Of a stretch of 64,000 nt of DNA, positions 9,114 through 17,980 are shown in pieces (positions within the stretch are counted from its first letter, which is position 1; each line of letters starts with the position of its first letter). The stretch comes from Companilactobacillus mishanensis (GTDB lineage Bacteria > Bacillota > Bacilli > Lactobacillales > Lactobacillaceae). The notes below the pieces were generated by a model, which did no database searches, had not been told where the DNA came from, and worked only from the letters and a program-made list of their open reading frames with translations. Location: contig NZ_RHON01000007.1 of the NCBI RefSeq assembly GCF_003946505.1, forward strand, positions 40,111 through 104,110, read 5' to 3'. The translations under genes were made by a program, and so were the position numbers.

Positions 9114-9452
9114 GTGAAAAATATTAAATTTGAATACTTTGATTTTGAACAGTTTGAAATATTTTTAAACACATTTACTGTGAAGGATTCTGCCAAACTA
9201 ATGGAAACGATTTCAAAAATTGAAAAAAATGGATTTGTGATTTCTATGAAACAAAAATTAATAAAACAAATTGATTCAAACTTGTTTGAAATTAGATCAA
9301 ATCGAGGAAGTTATAAAAAACAAATTATCTACTTTCATCGAATCGGTAACGAATATATTATAGTCAAAAGTTTTTCAAAAAAATTCCTGATGCTCTCACA
9401 AAGAAGAGTGGGTTTTGCAGCCGAAATAGAAAAAATTTTAGGAGATAAATAA
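9114..9452 (+). CDS. RelE/HigB-like toxin (Gp49 family)
   Basis: A 112-residue protein with the RelE-superfamily core: a basic stretch, LFEIRSNRGSYKKQIIYFHR and a C-terminal VKSFSKKF...RR segment, as in phage Gp49/HigB mRNA interferases. It likely starts at GTG 9114, since a stop lies upstream in frame. The ribosome site is weak, which is unusual. The XRE gene follows one base after its stop, giving toxin-first HigBA order. Confidence 0.78.
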   Translation: MKNIKFEYFDFEQFEIFLNTFTVKDSAKLMETISKIEKNGFVISMKQKLIKQIDSNLFEIRSNRGSYKKQIIYFHRIGNEYIIVKSFSKKFLMLSQRRVGFAAEIEKILGDK

Positions 9453-9453
9453 T

Positions 9454-9741
9454 TTGTCAAAAACACAAGATTACATTTCTAACCGTTGTGCTAAAGATAT
9501 TGAATTTGCCACCGAAATACGGAAAGAATCATTGCGTTTAGAAATGGGATTAGCATTATTGAAACATCGTGAGAACATTGGATTATCGCAACAAAAATTC
9601 GCACTACTTGTTGGTAAACCGTGTTCGATCATTGCCAAAATAGAAAGTGGTGCAATGAATACCTCTATTAGTCTACTTAACGAAATTGCACTAGCTTCAC
9701 ATAGTAATTTTGATATCAAATTTAGTCGAAACAGGCAATAA
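9454..9741 (+). CDS. XRE-family antitoxin (HigA-like)
   Basis: A 95-residue protein starting at TTG 9454 with AGGAG upstream. The HTH is ALLKHRENIGLSQQKFALLV followed by KPCSIIAKIESGAMN. It directly follows the RelE-like gene and is followed by a terminator, so the two form a type II toxin-antitoxin unit in which this protein should neutralise the toxin and repress the operon. Confidence 0.8.
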   Translation: MSKTQDYISNRCAKDIEFATEIRKESLRLEMGLALLKHRENIGLSQQKFALLVGKPCSIIAKIESGAMNTSISLLNEIALASHSNFDIKFSRNRQ

Positions 9742-9755
9742 TCAACTAAACACAA

Positions 9756-9790
9756 AAAGGAATCCTCAAAATGAGGATTCCTTTATTTTT
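9756..9790. terminator. Convergent bidirectional terminator
   Basis: AAAGGAATCCTCA pairs with TGAGGATTCCTTT around an AAA loop. A-rich and T-rich tails on both sides let it serve the HigBA-like pair and the gpx gene. Confidence 0.85.
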
Positions 9791-10270
9791 ACTCTGAGAC
9801 TTTTGAACTAAGTGCTTCGACAATTGTATCTTCAAAACTTTCAGGCTTAGTTGTTGGTGCATAACGGTGGATCAATTGACCATCGCGACCAATCAAAAAT
9901 TTGGTAAAGTTCCATTTGATACGACCATGTCCACAGTTTCCTTCAAATATGTGAACAATGGATCTTCATCATCACCATTAACAGCAATTTTCTTTGTCAT
10001 AGGGAATGTTACACCATAATGAACTTGGCAATAATCACTGGTTGCTTCATCAGAATCTAGTTCTTGTTTGAACTGATTTGATGGCAAACCTAATACTTCC
10101 AATCCTTGTTCATGATACTTCTTATAAAGTGCTTCGATACCTTCAAGCTGTGGTGCCAATCCACACTTACTTGCGGTATTTACAATCAAGACTACCTTAC
10201 CTTTATAATCATTGAAATCAATTTTTTCGCCGTTCATTTCAGTTTCAGAAAAATCATAAATTCCTGCCAT
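9789..10270 (-). pseudogene. Glutathione peroxidase family gene, frameshifted
   Basis: The first 112 residues read as a normal thiol peroxidase of the GPx family: peroxidatic cysteine in NTASKCGLAPQ, then LGLPSNQF and the Gln region. At about 9935-9940 the frame slips by one base and ends early after TLPNF. The missing part, HGRIKWNFTKFLIGRDG and RYAPTTKP, is intact in the neighbouring frame down to a stop at 9789. The lost segment includes the conserved WNFTKF tryptophan and asparagine of the active site. Either a recent mutation or a sequencing error. Confidence 0.85.
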
Positions 10271-10389
10271 AATACTACCCTCTCTAGTTCAAGATTCCTC
10301 TTTGATGAAGTTCATTATAATACTTATATTTTAAAAGACTACTAAAAGTACTCCACAAGGAATGTGAAATCAACCAATTCTGTCAAATA

Positions 10390-11130
10390 TTAAAAGCCTT
10401 GTTTCTTTAACCCTATTTTTCCTGTCCAAAGTCCAATAACAGAAAATAATAAAATCATAACAAAGTAAACGAGTAATTCTGAAACTGTGAAATTTTGGAA
10501 TGAACGGATTCTCATACCTGCAGTTACTAAAGCATATGGATAATAAATTAACAATTTGTCATTGATCAATAATATAACAAAACTCAGAATACTCATACCA
10601 GTGGCTATTATCACTGGTGTTACAAAATTCTGTAATTTTATTGATATCGACAATTGAATTGCAATTATTGGCAATGTACCTAACCATCCAAGCACACCCC
10701 AAAGAATAAATACCAAAATGTTCGTATTAATTGGTAAATCAGAAAAAAACGCTGTCAGATAATAGAAGACAATAAATATTAATTGACTGATTCCCGTTAG
10801 TATTGAAACGAAAATAAATTTATTTATTACTAACCTATTTGAAGAAACAGGTAATATAGCTAAACGTTGCCAGTTCTTTCGATTATTCTCAATATTGCAA
10901 ATGACAGACACTATTATTGAAATCAATATTGGGAAAAATATCTGTGAATAAAATTGTCCCGTTTCACCCCAAAGTGCATCCCACTGTGTTCCAAAAGAAT
11001 CAAAAACTTTTTGATTTGCAAAATAGAGCGTTGCTCCTAAACAAAAACTAACTACGTCAAATATAAGGATGATATAAAATAAATGGATCCTTTTGATCTT
11101 TAAAAATTCTGAACCAATGAGTGTAGTCAT
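10390..11130 (-). CDS. LanG/LanE-type ABC permease
   Basis: A 246-residue integral membrane protein with six predicted hydrophobic segments, of the ABC-2 type found in lantibiotic-immunity (LanFEG) and bacitracin exporters. I use the ATG at 11130, which overlaps the stop of the upstream permease by 4 nt (ATGA) and has GGGAG in front. It would export or expel a membrane-active peptide together with the second permease and the ATPase upstream. The ATPase is disrupted, so function is doubtful. Confidence 0.75.
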   Translation of the reverse strand: MTTLIGSEFLKIKRIHLFYIILIFDVVSFCLGATLYFANQKVFDSFGTQWDALWGETGQFYSQIFFPILISIIVSVICNIENNRKNWQRLAILPVSSNRLVINKFIFVSILTGISQLIFIVFYYLTAFFSDLPINTNILVFILWGVLGWLGTLPIIAIQLSISIKLQNFVTPVIIATGMSILSFVILLINDKLLIYYPYALVTAGMRIRSFQNFTVSELLVYFVMILLFSVIGLWTGKIGLKKQGF

Positions 11131-11867
11131 GATAGTATCTCCCAACTATTATTCATTTGGCGACGAATGAAAACAATCAGGGCAGAACTTATTAAACATA
11201 TTGTTAACATTAATAGTGGCCAATTGTCAATTACTGTAATTTTCCCCTTTAAAAGTTTATAAGGGTTCAAAAACGATATGTATTGCCATGGAATAAACAA
11301 AGTTATCCATTTTGGTAAAAAGCCTGATGTTACGAGACTAATAAATGACCCCGCAAGACCAATCGAGATTGGAATTGATTGATTTTTCATCTTAAATGAT
11401 AGTAATAGATGTATTGAAGTGATGACCGAACTAGCTATTACAATATCTAATAAGAAGTAAATCAATTCAATAATATTAAATCTGTGGTTCATTATAAGGG
11501 ACATCGAAACGCAGAGAACTAGTTCGACTATCGCCGCAATAATAATTGTGATGATGATTACAAGCCACTTAGAAAAAAATAGTTGCCATTGTGATTCATT
11601 ACTTAGCATTAAGGACTTGATCATATTATTATCTTTTTCGGCTGACACTAGTCTTGAAGACATTAGTGCAATAAGAAATGGAATTATTAAATTATTTGCG
11701 GTTATCATGTTAAATAAAATAAAGCTTCCTGTTGAATCAGGATTTTTACCAAATTGTATTTGGGTGGAAAATAATGACCATAAAATTGCAACACTGAATA
11801 GTAACAAAACATATATCCAAAATTTACGTCTTCGATTCTTCTTTGATTCTGAAATAAGATATTTCAT
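11127..11867 (-). CDS. LanE/LanG-type ABC permease
   Basis: A 246-residue membrane protein with an N-terminal segment after KKNRRRKFW and about six hydrophobic helices; second permease of the same LanFEG-like exporter. It starts two bases after the ATPase stop and overlaps the next permease, so all three were built as one operon. Size fits the 240-250-residue permeases of immunity exporters. Confidence 0.75.
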   Translation of the reverse strand: MKYLISESKKNRRRKFWIYVLLLFSVAILWSLFSTQIQFGKNPDSTGSFILFNMITANNLIIPFLIALMSSRLVSAEKDNNMIKSLMLSNESQWQLFFSKWLVIIITIIIAAIVELVLCVSMSLIMNHRFNIIELIYFLLDIVIASSVITSIHLLLSFKMKNQSIPISIGLAGSFISLVTSGFLPKWITLFIPWQYISFLNPYKLLKGKITVIDNWPLLMLTICLISSALIVFIRRQMNNSWEILS

Positions 11868-11869
11868 CG

Positions 11870-12774
11870 TTATTTTCCCCCAGTCAAATCAAGAAAAATG
11901 TCTTCAAGTGATTTGTTCTTTTTATACATGGAGTATAACTTGCCATCATTCGTAATAACTTTTTTGCAATGTTAGCTATTTCATCTGGATTTTGTAAACT
12001 AAATGATACCGTTCTGTTATCAATCGAAGTTATTGAACTATATGGATCATCATTCAAAATATTTCGAGTTAGGTCAACATTATTAGTTGTAATAAGGTAA
12101 TTATTTTGTGCCATCAAACTATTAAGCGTCCCCTGGTACAATAATTTCCCATCTTTAATGATGCCCAGCGTTTTTGATATTTGTTCCATTTCTGAAAGGA
12201 TATGACTTGAAACCAAGAGTGTCATACCATATTGTTTCGGAAGTGATTTAAGGAGCTCACGAATCTCGTGCATTCCCTCTGGATCCAATCCATTTGTTGG
12301 TTCATCAAGAATCAAGAATTTAGGAAATTTTATTATTGCCATTGCGATTCCTAATCTTTGCTTCATTCCTAGTGAGTAATTCTCAACTTTTTTGTCTTTT
12401 TCCTTAGTTAAATCAACAATATTGAGAGATTTTTCAATATTTAATTTAAGTATATCAGTAAGGTTCTGTATTATTTCTAAATTTTCAGTTCCAGTCAAAT
12501 TTGGATAAAACTATGGTTCCTCAATTAACGCACCGATGTTGGACAATATATATTTCCTGTTACTGAAAAGATTCTTCCCAAATATATTTATTTCACCTTC
12601 ATCTGCTTTCATCAGGCCCAAAATGATTTTCATAGTTGTAGACTTACCTGCACCATTTTTACCTAGAAAGCCATATATATCTCCTTCAGCAATTGACATG
12701 GAAATATCTTGTAATACTTCTTGGTCACCAAATTTTTTCTTGATATTTTTTGTTTCTAAAAGTAGTTTCGACAT
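11870..12774 (-). pseudogene. LanF-type ABC ATPase, broken by a stop and a frameshift
   Basis: The Walker A motif GKNGAGKST, ABC signature YSLGMKQR and Walker B FLILDEP are all present. The Q-loop position reads GALIEEP, with glutamate in place of glutamine, as in LanF proteins. An in-frame TAG at 12511-12513 interrupts just after GALIEEP, before FYPNLTGTENL. Near 11955-11965 a six-A run shifts the frame: VITNDGKLYSMYKK and SLEDIFLDLTGGK continue in the other frame to a TAA at 11870. Two separate lesions make a simple sequencing error less likely. Confidence 0.85.
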
Positions 12775-12880
12775 AAGATTTCCCTCATTTTATTGATATA
12801 TGAAATATCAATTATTTTGATAAATTACTAGAATACTCAATTTCAAATTTTTCTCCGCTCGATCATCAAAAAAAGCCAAC

Positions 12881-12915
12881 AAAAAAACCGTCTAATCACT
12901 AATCGTGACAGACGG
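12881..12915 (-). terminator. Terminator for 12980-13255
   Basis: On the minus strand CCGTCTGTCAC and GTGATTAGACGG form a slightly bulged stem followed by seven T. Confidence 0.8.
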
Positions 12916-12979
12916 ATAATATTGAGGAAAAGTTCCGGCTAATGAGGTTAATTTAAGCCGCACTACAGCCGTAATAATA

Positions 12980-13255
12980 CTAATTTACAGTAAAGTTATT
13001 TCCCTTTGCTAGATAATTGATTTTTTCTTCATATTCATCTTCACCATCAACAGCTTTGACGGCTGCAACAACCTTTTCGTCATCCTTGAGACGGCCGAAT
13101 AGATAGTTTAGTGAGTAGTTTTTATCCAACAAGTTATACGATCTGAGTACTAGGTCTTTGGCATAGTCATCAGTATCGATTTCCTTATTGTTATTAATAT
13201 CCGTGTACAGTTTCGACAAAATTTCTTTAGCTTCTGTGTTATCGTTCATTTTCAT
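12980..13255 (-). CDS. Small acidic helical protein, possible bacteriocin immunity protein
   Basis: A 91-residue, acidic, mostly helical protein (EAKEILSKLYTDINNNKEI, then KVVAAVKAVDGEDEYEEKI). No signal peptide or membrane segment. Size and helical pattern recall class II bacteriocin immunity proteins, and it sits between two peptide-type ABC systems, but I see no diagnostic motif. It has its own terminator. Confidence 0.55.
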   Translation of the reverse strand: MKMNDNTEAKEILSKLYTDINNNKEIDTDDYAKDLVLRSYNLLDKNYSLNYLFGRLKDDEKVVAAVKAVDGEDEYEEKINYLAKGNNFTVN

Positions 13256-13393
13256 AAATATACACCTGCTTTTTATTTTTATCTTCTTATACTGCTTAAG
13301 AATATTCTAGCATAATCAGGTAAATATAACGAACTACACTATTCCAATAATGTCGTTAAATCAGGCGTGTAAGCGGATAAATTAATTTTTCAA

Positions 13394-14188
13394 TTAATTT
13401 TCATTGTTAGTATCTACCCAACGATAATTCAAGTAGATACTGATTACTGCTTCTACAGCTGCAATTACAAGGAAGATCAAAGTATTGATCCAAATACCGA
13501 GATAATTAGCATTATAACCAGGTCCGGTAAAGAATTGCATTGAGTTTGAAAATTGATCTGTGAAGAATCCCACGACTCTAAATACCAATCCAATAACCAA
13601 TACATACAAAATGAATGTTAACAAGTTTTTACCAGTACGTGGCAAGAAATTACTTGCCGCTTTAGAAAGTAAGTGAATCAAATTAATGGTTGTCCAAGTC
13701 AATATAGCTATAGCCAATAATACGAAGATCATTGCAGCAAATCCTTTAAATATATCTGCAGTGTTGATCTTACTGAAATTAACTTCAGTGCTCATATTAC
13801 TTAACAAATGATTCAATTCATTCCAATTTGTAAAAATAGCAATCGCAAACAAAATTCCTTGAACTAATCCTACATAAACAAAGTTAACGAATGATGAAAG
13901 CAAGTTAGTGAGATAGAATTTTGTGTCACTAACTGGTATCAATCTATAAGTGCTGCTGGTATATTTTTTCTCAGATAAAACTGTCAGTCTGATAAATTCG
14001 AAGGACATAAAGATAAATGCTGCACCAGCTAAAATTCCTGTAGAAAGTTGCAAATCAATCGATGCTCCATGGAAGACACTAAGTCCTAAAATAACAATCA
14101 CGTACAATAATTCGATCAATATAATGAAATTTGAATTCCTAAACTTTTCGCCAGATAATGCTTTGAATAAACTTCCAAAACTAGTCAT
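13394..14188 (-). CDS. ABC transporter permease of a YtrA-type operon
   Basis: A 264-residue membrane protein with about six hydrophobic segments. The ATG at 14188 is preferred: it overlaps the end of the ATPase gene by 8 nt and has a purine-rich GGGGG site. The open frame upstream lies inside the ATPase gene. It is the third gene of a GntR-ATPase-permease operon, a layout common for cell-envelope-stress exporters. Confidence 0.75.
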   Translation of the reverse strand: MTSFGSLFKALSGEKFRNSNFIILIELLYVIVILGLSVFHGASIDLQLSTGILAGAAFIFMSFEFIRLTVLSEKKYTSSTYRLIPVSDTKFYLTNLLSSFVNFVYVGLVQGILFAIAIFTNWNELNHLLSNMSTEVNFSKINTADIFKGFAAMIFVLLAIAILTWTTINLIHLLSKAASNFLPRTGKNLLTFILYVLVIGLVFRVVGFFTDQFSNSMQFFTGPGYNANYLGIWINTLIFLVIAAVEAVISIYLNYRWVDTNNEN

Positions 14189-14894
14189 TGTTATTGCCCC
14201 CTTCGTCATACAAACTTTCGTAAAAGTTTTCAACACTCATACCTTTATTCTCTCGAATTTCGTCGGTCTGCTTTTGACATGCAATCGTTTCATTCTTGAT
14301 AACGATGATTTCATCCAAAATCGGTGCTATCTCTGAAACATAGTGATCACTGACCAAAATTGTCGCATGTTCAGGTTTCCATTGAATGATACTGTTGATA
14401 ATTTTCTTACGACTCATACTATCGATGCCACTAAATGGTTCATCCAATAGATACAATTCGACTTGACGAGACAGTGTCAAAGCAATGATCAACTTTTCTT
14501 TATTACCTTTTGATAAAGCCGAAACCTTCATGGTTTTATCCAAATTAAGGAATTTCATCAAATCATCACAACGTTTATCATCAAAATCGTCATAGACGGT
14601 CCTATAGAAATCGACGATTTTACCAATTTTCATACCAGCAGGAAATCCATTCAGATGATCCGTAAAACTAACATGTGCTTTTCGATCTTTGGCTTGGAAA
14701 GTACCGCTAACTTCGATTGCGCCTGTTCCGTGTGCATTACCAGTGATCAAACGCATCAATGTAGTCTTACCAGCACCATTCTCGCCTAATAGACCAATGA
14801 TTTTGCCACTTTCAACTTTCAAATTAACGTCATTTAAAATTTTTACTAAGTTATGGCTGTAATTTAGATTTTCAATTTTCATAACATTACTCAT
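14181..14894 (-). CDS. ABC transporter ATPase (YtrB-like)
   Basis: A 237-residue ATPase with Walker A GENGAGKTTLM and Walker B LYLLDEPFSGID. The signature region is weak (ALSKGNKEKLIIAL in place of LSGGQ), as is typical for YtrB-type exporters. ATG 14894 overlaps the end of the GntR gene and has AGGGG 8 nt upstream. It powers the permease encoded next. Confidence 0.85.
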   Translation of the reverse strand: MSNVMKIENLNYSHNLVKILNDVNLKVESGKIIGLLGENGAGKTTLMRLITGNAHGTGAIEVSGTFQAKDRKAHVSFTDHLNGFPAGMKIGKIVDFYRTVYDDFDDKRCDDLMKFLNLDKTMKVSALSKGNKEKLIIALTLSRQVELYLLDEPFSGIDSMSRKKIINSIIQWKPEHATILVSDHYVSEIAPILDEIIVIKNETIACQKQTDEIRENKGMSVENFYESLYDEGGNNND

Positions 14895-15261
14895 TTTCGA
14901 CACCCCTATTCTTCATAAACTTGCGCAACTCTTCAAGAATCTCATTATCAGAAAGTTGTAAATCGTGCAATTCTTGATATGCAATGGTCAATTGTTCTTT
15001 CACTAATTTGTCCTTTAGTTGCTTTATTTTATCAACATCAATCGTTACAAAATTACCCTTACCTCGCTGAGGTTCAATGATCTGTTCATTGATCATCTCA
15101 GTTAAAGCACGTTGAACAGTGTTGACATTGGCTGTCACATCCACCGCCAATTGTCTGACTGCTGGCAATTTTTCTCCTGGATCAAGCTCCCCAGTTACGA
15201 TTTGATGATACAGGTAATTCTTAATTTGATAGTAAATTGGAATCTTGTCATCAAATTCCAT
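14887..15261 (-). CDS. GntR-family regulator, YtrA subfamily
   Basis: A 124-residue protein with a GntR winged HTH (PIYYQIKNYLYHQIVTGEL, then PGEKLPAVRQLAVDVTANVN) and only a short C-terminal dimerisation helix pair, which defines the YtrA subfamily. ATG 15261 is chosen because GGTGAGAG lies upstream. It heads an operon with an ABC ATPase and permease and most likely represses it through the palindrome at 15276-15301. Confidence 0.88.
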   Translation of the reverse strand: MEFDDKIPIYYQIKNYLYHQIVTGELDPGEKLPAVRQLAVDVTANVNTVQRALTEMINEQIIEPQRGKGNFVTIDVDKIKQLKDKLVKEQLTIAYQELHDLQLSDNEILEELRKFMKNRGVENE

Positions 15262-15275
15262 CTCTCTCACCTACC

Positions 15276-15301
15276 TAGTGTATTAGCTTACTAGTACACT
15301 A
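15276..15301. promoter_or_regulatory. YtrA-type operator
   Basis: TAGTGTATTAG, 4-nt spacer CTTA, CTAGTACACTA is an 11-bp-armed palindrome with one mismatch. The outer AGTGTA...TACACT half-sites match what is known for YtrA regulators. It is 15 bp before the start codon. Confidence 0.75.
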
Positions 15302-15411
15302 TAGAACTATAACTAAGTAAATGCAAGAAAATTCGATCTTCTTTGCGGAATTTGTTGTTATTGGTATCAGTACCGACTATACTTTGTTCACTATATGAGA
15401 AGGTGAAAAAT

Positions 15412-15645
15412 ATGAGTATAAAAATTCGTAAAATTGGTAATTTAAATTTTCTCACCGTTCCAGAATCAATAATGCCATTAGCTCAAGAATATTATGTCTT
15501 TCAAGGTGGAGACGGAGTGATTGTATAAACACCTGCTGAGGAAAATCCTTTTACTTCGGATAAATTTATCAAACAGCATGACTTTTCCCAAACAGAGGAA
15601 TTTAGTGGTCCCATGGTTGGAAAAGAAATAATAAACGATCAATAG
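15412..15645 (+). pseudogene. MazE/PemI-like antitoxin gene with in-frame stop
   Basis: From ATG 15412 (AGGTG upstream) the frame reads MSIKIRKIGNLNFLTVPESI, the swapped-hairpin AbrB fold typical of MazE/PemI. A TAA at 15526-15528 then stops it after GGDGVIV. The same frame continues as TPAEENPFTSDKFIKQHDF to a TAG at 15643, which is the expected MazE tail. A single change of a tyrosine codon to TAA would explain it. No MazF gene follows. Confidence 0.75.
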
Positions 15646-15669
15646 ACTAATAAGAGAAGCAAATAATAA

Positions 15670-15712
15670 CCAAAAAAACAGCACGCCAACTAATTAGTTG
15701 ACGTGCTGTTCT
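15670..15712 (-). terminator. Terminator downstream of matrixin gene
   Basis: A near-perfect hairpin of about 16 bp (AACAGCACG...CGTGCTGTT) with seven T on the minus strand. It also faces the MazE remnant. Confidence 0.88.
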
Positions 15713-15732
15713 GATTTCCCTATAAAACATCT

Positions 15733-16455
15733 TTATTCATAAATTGCTTCTAATGTATTGATATCATTCTCATTCAAAGCAGTCATGCCTTCATCCATCG
15801 GATACATGACAGATTGCTTATCTTGACTGTGGCCTAATCCAAGCGCATGTCCCAACTCATGAGTTGCAACGGATTGCGAAATCGAATCATCTTGATAAGT
15901 AAGATTGATACTAGCTTTTCCATGATTATAACTACTCATGGCAGTCCGGTAGATGTGTGGTCCACCTTTTCCGAGTTCTTTAGTCTTGGTGTATTCATCC
16001 GGCTCAGTACTGTAATATATTGAAAAAGTTACTGAATTATCGCTTGATTTTCCAGTACCCGCGATCAATTTCACGATACCTGTTTGATTATAGGTATACA
16101 CAGCTTCAAGAAAAACTTGTTTAACTGATTCAGGAATTCCCTCCTCAAAATGATAATGGTATGTGTTAGGTAATGGTACTCCCTTAACGATTGATTCTAT
16201 TGGAGTTGTTGAATTAATAGATGATTGTTGCTCTTCTTTTTGCTTGCTTAATTTCTGTTGATTGTTTACCGCTGTGACATCCCCAGCAATGGAATTAGGA
16301 AAAACTTTGGATACTTTTTCAGATATTGCCGTTTCAATTGCACCAAATTTTCCAGTGGATTGGTTGCCATTGGGCATCCATTTAGTAAATGTTACCAGTT
16401 CAATTATTGCTAGGACAATAACCACACCTAGAAATAACCTTCTTAAATATCGCAT
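15733..16455 (-). CDS. Membrane-anchored matrixin-type zinc metalloprotease
   Basis: A 240-residue protein with one N-terminal membrane segment (LFLGVVIVLAIIELV), so the catalytic part faces outside. The zinc site HELGHALGLGH occupies residues 199-209 and fits HExxHxxGxxH; the Met-turn follows as SVMYPMD. This is the metzincin/matrixin pattern (peptidase family M10-like). Substrate unknown; the likely roles are cell-surface protein turnover or peptide processing. It is a single gene with its own terminator. Confidence 0.88.
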   Translation of the reverse strand: MRYLRRLFLGVVIVLAIIELVTFTKWMPNGNQSTGKFGAIETAISEKVSKVFPNSIAGDVTAVNNQQKLSKQKEEQQSSINSTTPIESIVKGVPLPNTYHYHFEEGIPESVKQVFLEAVYTYNQTGIVKLIAGTGKSSDNSVTFSIYYSTEPDEYTKTKELGKGGPHIYRTAMSSYNHGKASINLTYQDDSISQSVATHELGHALGLGHSQDKQSVMYPMDEGMTALNENDINTLEAIYE

Positions 16456-16583
16456 TCGGTTCTCACTCTCTAATTTAAATATTCAATATATTGATTATAC
16501 CCATTTTTCTTGAAAAATATAATTATTTAGCATGACTAATCTTTTCGACAAAATTGATAGAGCAAATAATAAAATCATGATAG

Positions 16584-16612
16584 AAAAAAATTTCTCAAAA
16601 ATGAGAAATCCT
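16584..16612 (-). terminator. relQ terminator
   Basis: On the minus strand ATTTCTCA and TGAGAAAT pair around a T loop and are followed by a T run, right after the relQ stop. Confidence 0.8.
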
Positions 16613-16616
16613 TTTT

Positions 16617-17300
16617 CTACAGATCATGGAAAATCTTCTGCATATTAGTCTCAATATGATTTATTTCATCAGAATAACCTTGCAACTCTGCAGAATATTT
16701 AGCCACTTTATCCTCATCAACATCAGTCTTGTAACGCAATTTGTGTTCCAAACTTCCCCACATATCCATTCCAACTGTCCTGATCTGGATTTCCACTGGA
16801 GTGACTTGGACGCTATCTGATTGGAATACTGGTACTGAAACTACAAGGTGTAAACTACGATAGCCACTTGGCTTAGGGTTCTTAATGTAGTCTTTTCGTT
16901 TGATCAACTTAACATCGGTTTGCGCCAACAAATTCTTTTCAACTGTATAGACATCATCCAAGTAATTTGTAATGACACGCAATCCACCAACGTCAAAAAT
17001 ATTACCTGGCACACTATCGATTGTCGGCTCTAAGCCTTTTCGTTCAAGTTTCCCGATTAAACTTCCGACATCTTTCATTCTGACCTCGATATGATGAATG
17101 GGATTATGATTGTGTCTAACTTGGTAATCTGAATCCAAGTTCTCAAGCTTAGTTCCGAATTCACCAACTGCTGCACGACAAAGTTGATAATAACTGACAA
17201 ATTTACTTATCTCTTCACCGTCACGTCTATCGTCCGTTAATTGTGACATTTGACGCTTAATATCATTCACATTAATTAAGTTTTCTCGCTCTAGAATCAT
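16617..17300 (-). CDS. relQ: Small alarmone synthetase
   Basis: A 227-residue single-domain RelA/SpoT synthetase that makes (p)ppGpp from ATP and GDP/GTP. Key segments: the early synthetase block GGLRVITNYLDDVY, YIKNPKPSGYRSLH, and VEIQIRTVGMDMWGSLEHKL with the catalytic Glu/Gln pair. No hydrolase, TGS or ACT domain. Coiled ends fit the tetrameric RelQ/YjbM class better than RelP. No NAD kinase gene is adjacent, unlike in many firmicutes. Confidence 0.9.
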   Translation of the reverse strand: MILERENLINVNDIKRQMSQLTDDRRDGEEISKFVSYYQLCRAAVGEFGTKLENLDSDYQVRHNHNPIHHIEVRMKDVGSLIGKLERKGLEPTIDSVPGNIFDVGGLRVITNYLDDVYTVEKNLLAQTDVKLIKRKDYIKNPKPSGYRSLHLVVSVPVFQSDSVQVTPVEIQIRTVGMDMWGSLEHKLRYKTDVDEDKVAKYSAELQGYSDEINHIETNMQKIFHDL

Positions 17301-17326
17301 TACAAATCCTCAATTCTGAATAAAAT

Positions 17327-17358
17327 AAAAGGATGTATCACGACGTGATCATCCTTAC
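17327..17358 (-). terminator. Terminator of the VOC gene
   Basis: AAGGATG-ATCACG pairs with CGTGAT-ACATCCTT and is followed by TTTTATTTTA on the minus strand. Confidence 0.8.
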
Positions 17359-17440
17359 TTCAATTCTCCGTTTCGATACATTCATCGTACAACACAAAAC
17401 ACGGAAAAATTATGAAGATTATTTATTGTTTTATTGAACT

Positions 17441-17905
17441 TTACTTAGCTGCTTTTAATTCAGCAATGTTTATCTTCTTCATTTTCATCATTGCTTGAAT
17501 TTGATAAGGTGTCTGAGTCAACTCGCCCATATTTTCAGGAACGATTTGCCAAGACATACCAAATCTATCTTTAGCCCAACCACATTGTTCAGATTCAGCG
17601 ACGTGAGAAAGTTTTTCCCAGTAATAGTCGATTTCATCTTGATCTGCGCATTCGATCGTAAATGAAATAGCTTCGTTGAAGCGGAAATATGGTCCACCAT
17701 CAAGTGCCATGAATTTTTGACCATTCAAATGGAAAACAGCAGTCAAAATCTTGCCAGCCATCTCTTCAAAATGTTCATCTAATTTTTCATCAGGATAGTA
17801 ATTAATTTCATCAATCTTTGAGTTTGGAAATACATCAATATAGTAGTTAATAGCTTCCTCACAGTTGTTATCAGCAAACCAAAGACTAGGTACGATTTTG
17901 TTCAT
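17441..17905 (-). CDS. PhnB-like VOC family protein
   Basis: A 154-residue protein of the PhnB / 3-demethylubiquinone-methyltransferase-like branch of the glyoxalase (VOC) superfamily: PSLWFADNNCEEAINYYIDVF, FMALDGGPYFRFNEAISFTI, and CGWAKDRFGMSWQIVPE. The family binds small molecules or metals, and its reaction is usually unknown. Single gene with its own terminator. Confidence 0.85.
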   Translation of the reverse strand: MNKIVPSLWFADNNCEEAINYYIDVFPNSKIDEINYYPDEKLDEHFEEMAGKILTAVFHLNGQKFMALDGGPYFRFNEAISFTIECADQDEIDYYWEKLSHVAESEQCGWAKDRFGMSWQIVPENMGELTQTPYQIQAMMKMKKINIAELKAAK

Positions 17906-17949
17906 AATGAAAGCCCTCCTGTTTTTATGAAATAATCATAACTCAAAAC

Positions 17950-17978
17950 AAAAAAATAACTACACAAATTTGTGTAGT
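17950..17978 (-). terminator. Terminator of the SWIM gene
   Basis: ACTACACAAATTTGTGTAGT is a perfect inverted repeat followed by TATTTTTTT on the minus strand. Confidence 0.88.
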
Positions 17979-17980
17979 CA

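Noticed and set aside
12511..12774. The 87-residue N-terminal ATPase piece as a gene of its own
   Set aside because: The same frame continues after TAG with the rest of a LanF-type ATPase, so it is one broken gene.
15301..15411. Extended start of the MazE-like frame at 15343
   Set aside because: The extra N-terminal residues do not match the family, and ATG 15412 has AGGTG at the right distance.
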